From: Lentinus brumalis
Lineage: Eukaryota; Basidiomycota; Agaricomycetes; Polyporales; Polyporaceae
Assembly (NCBI GenBank): GCA_001792895.1
Contig: MARA01000003.1
Span: 1,550,001 to 1,614,000, forward strand
Reading direction: 5' to 3'
Length of the DNA stretch: 64,000 nt
In this document: positions 57,285 through 64,000 of the stretch, piece after piece
Layout: every line of letters starts with the position of its first letter
Numbering within the stretch: the stretch's first letter is position 1
Notes under the pieces: model-generated
Database searches by the model: none
The model's input: the letters and a program-made list of their open reading frames with translations, nothing else
What the model was told of the DNA's origin: nothing
Made by a program: the position numbers and the translations under genes

Positions 57285-59464
57285 ATGCGCTTTGGATTGT
57301 TCCGACTGCGAAGACCCACATTCCTCGACCGCGCCAGGGCTACTCTATTGACTCGACATTTCTACTGGATCCGTGTGCCTACCCCGGACAGGATGGCCAT
57401 CAAGCTAACAGAGGAGGAAGACACGCTGTGCAACCTACTGGATGAGTGCACGCGTGCGATGAAGGAGGCGGAGGGGATACAGACATCGTGCAGAATCGCC
57501 GGAGGGTGGGTACGAGACAAGGTACGCTCATCTCCATGTCTGCCCGTCCCCACGATCTCAGATCTGGCTGCGTCTGAGCAGCTGCTCGGTGCTCAATGCA
57601 ATGACATCGATATTGCGCTTGAGAACATGATGGGAGTTCCCTTCGCGGAACGCTTCGTCGAGTTCTGCCGGACGAAGGACCTGGCCGTGAAGGCCGTTGC
57701 AAAGATTGAGAGCAATCCGGACCAGTCAAAACATCTCGAGACGGCTCGCACCACCATCCTTGGCATCGAGCTGGACTTCGTGAACCTGAGGAGCGAAGAG
57801 TATGCGGAGAATAGCAGGATCCCAACACAAGTAGTGAGTCCTGTGGATCTGTTATACTGGTTTGGCGTGTTCCTCAACATAGCAGGCCTTCGGGACACCC
57901 TTCCAAGATGCTGTTAGACGAGACATCACGATCAATGCCTTGTTCTACAACGTTCACTCGAGAGAAGTCGAGGACCATACAGGCAAAGTAGGCCCACCAC
58001 TATTACCCGTCTTGGGTGCTGCTCACGCTGTCGAAGTAGGGGCTTGATGATCTTCGCAGCGGTATAGTACGCACTCCATTGCCACCCAAGGAGACGTTCA
58101 CGGATGATCCCCTTCGCGTCTTGCGATGCCTTCGGTTCGCGAGCCGCTTCGGCTTCACAATGGTACCTGAGCTACAGGAGGCAGCAAAAGACCCCCTGAT
58201 TCAGGTACATGGGTTTACTAGTCCCGTGGCCGATGTGTCGCTGAATATGGATTTCAGGACGCTCTCAGGGTTAAAATCAGCCGCGAACGCGTCGGTGAAG
58301 AACTGGACAAGATGATGGGAGGTGGGCAAGTGTCTCCCTGACTGCATCGCACATATGCACTGACGACAGCCCACAGGTCGCAACCCTCTGCTATCCATTG
58401 ACATGATTGAGAGCTTGTCACTGTATCCTTCGGTGTTCTATATACCGGCTAACATGGGTATCAAGCTATCTGGTACTCCTGACTCTCCGAAGACCGCTTT
58501 GCGCGCGGCTGCAATCTTGCATGCTCTCGTTCACCCTGGTGTTACCGCGAGTACTCTGTCTGGTCAAACCGTCCCATCCCTCCCCTCTCTTTCCCCTATT
58601 ATGCTGTCCGAGCTTTCGTCTTCGACCAACCCGCTCCGACGCCTATTCCTCGCCGCCGCCCTGACGCCATACCATGGCCTTACCTACACTCAGTCCAAGG
58701 GCAAAGTCAGGCCTGCTGTGGAAGCCGTCCTGCGCGACGGTTTGAAACTCGGGGCGCAGTATCACTATTTGGATGGCATCCCCGCGCTCTTCGCCGCCGC
58801 AGACTTGCTCAGGACGGGTGTCGCCGACTGGGAGGGCGGTCACATGGACAAACCGGAACGAGCGTGGCTGGGAGTGCTGTTGCGCGAGCGGAACGTGCAC
58901 AATTCCGTGAGCGGGTCCATGTGGGCCTCGTCGCTTCTTTTCGCCCTCGTTCAAGAGCTCACGGCACTATGGACCGGCGACGCTGCTTCCATCGATGGTG
59001 CGGACGTCTCTGAATCATATATCAACAGACAGCGCATGCTGAGACCGTGATTGTGCAGTTGAGGCGGCCTCGAGCAGGATCTCTGCTTACAACAAGTTCG
59101 TCGCTCGCGTGGAGGAACTCGACCTCCCTGCGGCCGTGGACGCTAAGCCCATCCTCGACGTACGTGCTCCTTCCCCTTCGTGACTGTTGCATTGTTCAAG
59201 GGGCTGACAACGGCGTGTTTGTGTGTTTGTGCTCCGCTACAGGGCCGTGAGGTGGTAAAGATGCTTGGTGCGAGCCCGGGGCCTTGGACAGGCCAAGTCC
59301 TGGCGCGTGTGGTAGAATGGCAGTTGGAACACCCCGAGGGGACAAAGCAAGAGTGCGAGGCATGGCTCGTCGCGGAGCAGGCTGCGGGCAACATCAGCAC
59401 CTCGAGCGGAAAGCGTGTCAAGGACGCGGACGTCGACGGCAAGGCGAAGAAGGCGAAACGTTGA
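57285..59464 (+). CDS. CCA1: CCA-adding tRNA nucleotidyltransferase, two candidate start codons
   Basis: Eight exons: 57285-57521, 57582-57833, 57883-57987, 58040-58204, 58258-58321, 58377-58997, 59059-59159, 59243-59464. Length 588 residues from ATG 57285 or 552 from ATG 57393. The polymerase head has CRIAGGWVRDKLLGAQCNDIDIAL with the metal-binding DID. RRDITINALFYN, GLDDLRSGIVRTPLPP, TFTDDPLRVLRCLRFASRF and ISRERVGEELDKMM are the other family blocks. The first 36 residues are Arg-rich and mostly free of acids (MRFGLFRLRRPTFLDRARAT), as in a mitochondrial presequence. The enzyme adds CCA to tRNA 3' ends in nucleus, cytosol and mitochondria. The basic C-terminus (KKAKR) may be a nuclear signal. 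Acceptor 3 is a TAGCAG tandem. Confidence 0.94.
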
Positions 59465-59916
59465 CGGCGAGGTTCTTCCGTTACTTCTTGAGGGACAGGA
59501 TCAAAGATGTCCCGCCCCGTGTTATCGATGCTGCTGGACTCGTGCGTGTTGCGCTCTGATGACTGACAGCAATGTGATGCATTGGGTACGCCCCCGTATA
59601 AGTGGGGGCGGTATGTATGTGTACGGAGAGAGAACTAGATACATAACGTAATTTGAACACGTCGCGCGCCCGGCGTGGTGCTGGTGATGTTACAGGATAA
59701 GGTACAAGGAGACGGAGACGACGACTCCGGCGCCGCAAGCGGAGGACGAAGTGATACTGGAGGATGATGAGAGAGCTGGAGAATGCGTGATAGGTCAAGG
59801 GTTCTGTGCAGTTAAAATAATTGGCAAATGATGTGGAGAGTGAGCTAGACGGTAAAGAACGTTGTGGGAAAGCAGTGGGAAAGCGTCATGTGGGTGTGCA
59901 TAGGGTATACAGGTGT
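59465..59916. other. Convergent intergenic region
   Basis: 3' regions of CCA1 and the HMG-box gene. A short hairpin-like run cgcccccgtataagtgggggcg at 59589-59610 could form a stem in either 3'UTR. Confidence 0.4.
59589..59610. other. Perfect GC-rich inverted repeat (possible 3'UTR stem-loop)
   Basis: An eight-base arm, cgcccccg-like, is followed by a six-base AT-rich loop and its complement. It lies about 125 bp after the CCA1 stop. Role unknown; a 3'-end processing or stability element is a guess. Confidence 0.5.
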
Positions 59917-61395
59917 CTAATGGCTGGGCTCGGCGCAATTGTCGTACCGCATCCAATCGGAGAACTCCGAATCCGCGGAGGCCTGGTCATCGTATGCGTA
60001 GACCGCGTTGGCGGATTCGAAGCCGTAGTCTGACACATAGATCTCGAAGGGGTTGGTAAGGGGGCATAGCTTGTCGTTGACGATACCGATGAACGCGTTG
60101 TCCGGAGAGCTCAGCTTCGGGCTATCGGCATCGGCGGCGAAGTCAAGGAAGTCGTCCGAAAATGAGAGGTAGCCGGAGGCAGGGCTCAGGCTCGGGTAGG
60201 GCGTTTCCGGGCTACGAGAGAAGTCGGACGAGAAGGGATTCGTGAATTGAACCTGCAGCAACGAGGGGGTTACAACACTGCAGTACAAGATATGGTGTGC
60301 TGTGCGTACCTCGCAGTCGGACGCCGGCTCACCAAGAGAGAAGTCGGGGATGTCGGCAGTCGCGACGAACTCGTCGCCGCATTGTATGTCGGACGAGGCA
60401 GGGGACACGTCGTACAACGCCGGAGAGATGGATTGCTGTGTGATGTGAGGCTCGGCGACAGAGGGGGATTCGCACTTGACAGGAAGGGTTGCGGGCAGGG
60501 GGAAGGTGACGAGATCTTGGCCATCGTCGTCCCCGTACTTGACCTCAGCCTTCGCAAGGCGAGGGTGACGTGACCGCGGTGCCGCCGCGGTGACCTTCTT
60601 CGCCGAGGACTTGCGCGCCCTCTTACGCCGGGGACCTTCGACGTACTCGTCGGACTGGTCGGACGAGTAGTCGTCGTTCCCCGCTGCTGCCTGTTTCTCG
60701 AGTTCCTTCTTCAAGTCGTCGCCGAGGTACCCGCGTTGCATGAGACGCGCGACCTGCTGACACCGGTGGATCTTGTCGGTATGGTCGGGCTTCACCTTGC
60801 GCTTGCCGCCTCTGTCTTTGCGGTAGATAGGCGTATACTTATAGTTCGGATGGGCGATGGCGTGCAGGCGCTTCGCCTCGTCGGCTTTCGCGTGGTAAGG
60901 GGCGCGCTGGGCAGGAGTCATCTTGTTCCACAGCTCGCCGGCGATGCGACTGATCTGGCGGTGGTCGCGCTCGACGGTGTCCTTGATCTTCTCCGTGTTC
61001 CAGAGGTCAGAGCGGAAGATCATGAAGGCGTTGGGCGGACGGGGTACGTAGTCGGGATCGCGCTTGCGGGAGTGTGACGAGCGCTGGGCGGGGAACGAGC
61101 GGATCGAGGTCGGAGGCAGGGGAGGGGAGTCTGGATCGACCTCAGGCTCGCCCGCATCGTCCGCCGGGGAATACGACGCGTCGTCATCAGGCGTGGTAGC
61201 GGTCGTAAACGGTGAAGACTCCGAGGAGCCCGGGTAAATGAGGTGAAGGTCGTAGAGATCATATTCATCGGTGTCTACCGAATCGGAATGCGTCAGTAAT
61301 CTAGGGAGGGGGATCAGGCACGAGGACTTACTTGGGTCGCGAGGCGGCTGCCTGGAGATGCGGCGAGATCGACGGATGTTGCGGAAGGCAGGCAT
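59917..61395 (-). CDS. HMG-box (MATA_HMG-like) transcription factor
   Basis: Three exons (61332-61395, 60310-61274, 59917-60252), about 454 residues, from ATG 61393-61395. The HMG box starts YVPRPPNAFMIFRSDLWN and continues ISRIAGELWNKMTPAQR and HAIAHPNYKYTPIYRKD, the form of sequence-specific fungal factors related to Ste11/Rox1 and mating-type HMG proteins. A basic stretch (GPRRKRARKSSAKK) and Ser/Pro/Asp-rich acidic segments follow, suggesting activation regions. Both introns are 57 nt, divisible by three and free of stops, so unspliced forms stay open. An upstream open frame has no ATG and includes a tataag near 61518, taken as promoter. Target genes cannot be inferred. Confidence 0.88.
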   Translation of the reverse strand: MPAFRNIRRSRRISRQPPRDPSKSSCLIPLPRLLTHSDSVDTDEYDLYDLHLIYPGSSESSPFTTATTPDDDASYSPADDAGEPEVDPDSPPLPPTSIRSFPAQRSSHSRKRDPDYVPRPPNAFMIFRSDLWNTEKIKDTVERDHRQISRIAGELWNKMTPAQRAPYHAKADEAKRLHAIAHPNYKYTPIYRKDRGGKRKVKPDHTDKIHRCQQVARLMQRGYLGDDLKKELEKQAAAGNDDYSSDQSDEYVEGPRRKRARKSSAKKVTAAAPRSRHPRLAKAEVKYGDDDGQDLVTFPLPATLPVKCESPSVAEPHITQQSISPALYDVSPASSDIQCGDEFVATADIPDFSLGEPASDCEVRTAHHILYCSVVTPSLLQVQFTNPFSSDFSRSPETPYPSLSPASGYLSFSDDFLDFAADADSPKLSSPDNAFIGIVNDKLCPLTNPFEIYVSDYGFESANAVYAYDDQASADSEFSDWMRYDNCAEPSH

Positions 61396-62438
61396 GGAGG
61401 ATGAAGCAGGTGCGAGAGCGTTCGGACGCGGGACAGTGAGGAGTAGCTGGGCGAGGAGGCTCGTCGCAGGACGTGACTGCTGTGAGTTGTGAACCCATTG
61501 CTCGCAGAGTTGAGGGCTTATAGAAGGTTGTGCCACCCGATACGATGAAGACACGGTTCTATGAACGTGAGTGCTCGTGAACGAAGCGGCGGAAGATCAA
61601 CCTCGAGGCAGCCTCGCGGCCGAAGCGATTGCACGCCCTTGCCGGGACAGAAAGGCACTTCATGCAAAGTTTTGAGTTTCGACGCGTGGCGGTTACCTTG
61701 TACGGGTCGCGGCTGTCGCGGAAGCAAAGCACGCTGCATCAGCGCTCAGCTGCGCACGCGACAGGGCGGCTACCCACGCGGTGTCGTCCACATTGGACCA
61801 CAACGGCCGACGCATCATTTGTGGCCACACCGACGTTTCTTGCGGTTATGTGTGCGTTGTGTATCCCCGCTGGGCACTATTCATTCACCGGCAGAGGTGA
61901 ACGCCGCCAGATTCGCAACAAGAAGATACCGCAGATTCGGCGCCCCCGCACCGAGTCGGGGAAGACTGTCCGTGCAAACCTTGCCGTTGGTGCAATGTTG
62001 TCGAATGATGCACAACCCCGCACATCGTCCTTGTCACCAACAGGCACGTCGCGGGCCCTTCATTCCAAATGTGTCATGCTGAAGAAGAACCAGCTTCTCA
62101 CTCGGCTTGCTATGTGGAAAGCGCGCCTGGGAATTTGTGCCACTCATCAATGTGGATCGCACCCAGAAGGACGCAGCTTCATTTACCTGTCCTACATCGA
62201 TCCTATCATCGACATCATAACCACGTAAAGTGCGTCCTGAGAACCTAATACGCGGAGCTCCTCCTCCTCCTCCCAATTCGGATGTGCCACCCGGTACCTG
62301 TTGTGATCACCGTCGCTCCTGCACGGAGCTCTCTGCCAGCACGCAGCAGGACACCCCACCAACGTGCGGGTTTGAGGGCACAGAGCGGATGGACGTACGT
62401 TGGGGGTACGCATGGTATCAGAGCGTACGCTCATAACT
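61396..62438. other. Intergenic, no supported gene
   Basis: Promoter of the HMG-box gene and 3' side of ROK1. Overlapping plus-strand frames (61561-62228) have no domain. Confidence 0.4.
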
Positions 62439-64000
62439 TCACGCCGACTCGCCGTCTGCTCCGTCTGCGTGAGGTGACGATGTGGCTCCATCGGTTTTGC
62501 TTTGTGTCTCCTTCGCCTTTCGACGCTTCGAAGCAGCGACCATGTCCCTGTGATTGGACGTGAGTTGACAGATCCCTCGACAACTTGGGGCAAGACACTT
62601 GCCTCTTCTTGATAGCATCGCTCCGTCCGATGCGTCTTGCATTGTTGACCGCCTCTGCGCGCTTGACCTTGCCCATTTCCCGACGCTTCATCTTCGAAGG
62701 TTTTGGAAGCTTTAAGATCCACTCCGGAACGGTGGATCCCGACTGCAATAGGACATTGGCGATCCTGTTGCGGCATAGTCAGTGTGGTTTACTACGCCCC
62801 ACGGAGTAGTGGATCCTGAACGACTTACGTTTTAAGGAACGGTGCATCTTCGTTTGTGAAGTATGTAATGGCCTTCCCCTCCCTTCCAGCGCGCCCAGTA
62901 CGACCTGATGTGGATACATGTAGCTTCTGCATTGTCCAGTGACTCATGCGACTCACCAATACGGTGAATATAGCTTTGGACACTCTGCGGGAAGTCGTAG
63001 TTGATGACCTCTCGGACACCCTTGAAGTCCATGCCACGAGCCATCACCTCGGTGCTGACCATAACCCAGCTTTCTCCGCGGCGCATACGCGAGACGGCGT
63101 CTTCGCGCTCCTTCATCGTCATCCCAGCATGCAGACAGTCAACGTTAGGCACACCGCTTATAACGAGTTCTTCCGCCAGGGACGTAGCCCTCGGCTGTGA
63201 TGAGACGAAGATGAGTACAGGGGGGTTGTAGGGTTGTGACAAATATTGCAGAAGTGTTGGCAGCTTCGATTGGTCATCAGCGACGTAGGTGAGGGATTGC
63301 GCGATGAGCGGAAGAGGCGTGTCCCTGAAGGTGGTTGTGAGAAGCGGAGTCGTTCGTGTAAGGTGCGACTTACTTCAGGCCTACGACGACCCGTATTGGG
63401 TCACGAAGCATAGACATGGCAACCTTCTCGGCGTTGGCAGGGAGCGTCGCACTGAAGACAGCCTTCTGTACTTCGGGATGCGTACACGCTGCGATGACTT
63501 CCTGCACTTGCTCCAGGAACTCAGCGTCGAGCATGCGGTCTGCCTCGTCGAGAACGATATGCCTGACACTGCGCACGCAACGTAAGAGCAGAGAATCAAT
63601 ATATGCTAGAGATATACTCACTTGTTGAGCTCGAGATTGCCCGCCTGCAGCGACGCGACAAGTCGCAACGGTGTGCTGATGATCAGATCTGATGGGTCAA
63701 GTACTCAGACATAATTCGCCTAGTCATATCCTCTCAGACTCACCGATCTTCTCGCGCACCTTCTTGTCAGCCAGTGTCGCCGCCGTCGCCTTGCTGAAAA
63801 GGACTATCTTCCACTTTCGCCCCTGCGCGAGCTTGAGGCACTCGTTATGTATCTGGTGCGCCAATTCTCGCGTGGGTGCAAGGATGAGGGCGCGAACACC
63901 CGACCCTGGATTTGACTTCGAGCTCGCGGCGGGGGCACCCAGAGCTGACATCACAGGGAGTAGGTAGGAGAGTGTCTTACCAGTACCGGTTGGAGAGATG
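62439..64000 (-). CDS. ROK1: DEAD-box RNA helicase ROK1 (DDX52), N-terminus beyond the window
   Basis: Seven exons visible: 63744-64000 (cut by the edge), 63622-63688, 63374-63568, 62957-63324, 62829-62904, 62603-62764, 62439-62547; about 410 residues. Motif I is PTGTGKT; Ia APTRELAHQIH; Ib STPLRL; II DEADRML; III FSATL; later VSTEVMARGMDFKGV and HRIGRTGRAGR (VI). The C-terminal block SGSTVPEWILKLPKPSK followed by KKRDMVAASKRRKAKE is specific for ROK1/DDX52, a helicase for 18S rRNA processing that releases snR30/Rrp5 contacts. The last intron starts with AG|GCAAGT, a GC-AG intron. The N-terminal region with the Q motif lies outside. Confidence 0.94.

Noticed and set aside
1..64000. CRISPR arrays, insertion sequences, integrases, terminal repeats
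   Set aside because: None seen; the window is eukaryotic nuclear DNA and no transposase or reverse transcriptase motif was noticed in any frame.

Overview
The window reads as a stretch of basidiomycete (probably Agaricomycete) nuclear genome. Genes are dense, lie on both strands and are cut by many 45-65 nt GT-AG introns. Family content is fungal: CYP61/ERG5, PHO85, VAC8, UTP5, ROK1, fungal FPG, GH16 endoglucanases, and single-pass membrane proteins of a type I associate with basidiomycetes. All exon maps were built by hand from splice consensus, reading phase and recalled family motifs; no alignment or transcript data were used.

Left part (1-16,733): the 3' end of an unidentified gene; an NAD(P)-binding protein and a divergent F-box/LRR-like gene with a one-base frame break; a GH16 hydrolase; LIP2 (octanoyltransferase) back to back with a peroxisomal SCPx-type thiolase. 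Among these sit three members of a small-protein family that I do not recognise (1513-2035 +, 13250-13867 -, 16207-16733 +). They share the motif AEM[LF]D-x3-x-AW-x-[RK]P, all-phase-0 introns and TATA boxes; one copy carries the motif twice.

Middle (17,497-25,550): four head-to-tail minus-strand genes for single-pass membrane proteins. The first and last share a two-exon ectodomain. The last three share a juxtamembrane LPPSAxYxxS motif and an EVxR C-terminus. Two of these have lost the ectodomain. Then come a small LEA-like mitochondrial protein, a C2H2 zinc-finger gene (one frame break), ERG5, and a large disordered protein.

Right part (35,882-64,000) is mostly housekeeping: UTP5/PHO85, FPG/RPS29, two near-identically structured GH16 genes flanking a GCNA-type SprT metalloprotease, VAC8/APT1, CCA1 (apparent dual start), an HMG-box factor, and ROK1, which runs off the right edge. 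Several pairs are divergent with 265-435 bp shared promoters. Three genes carry a single-base frame break next to short homopolymers (F-box, zinc finger, FPG), which points to consensus errors at least for the conserved FPG. Splicing oddities include AAG acceptors, one GC-AG intron, 13-16 nt micro-exons, and stop-free 3n introns.
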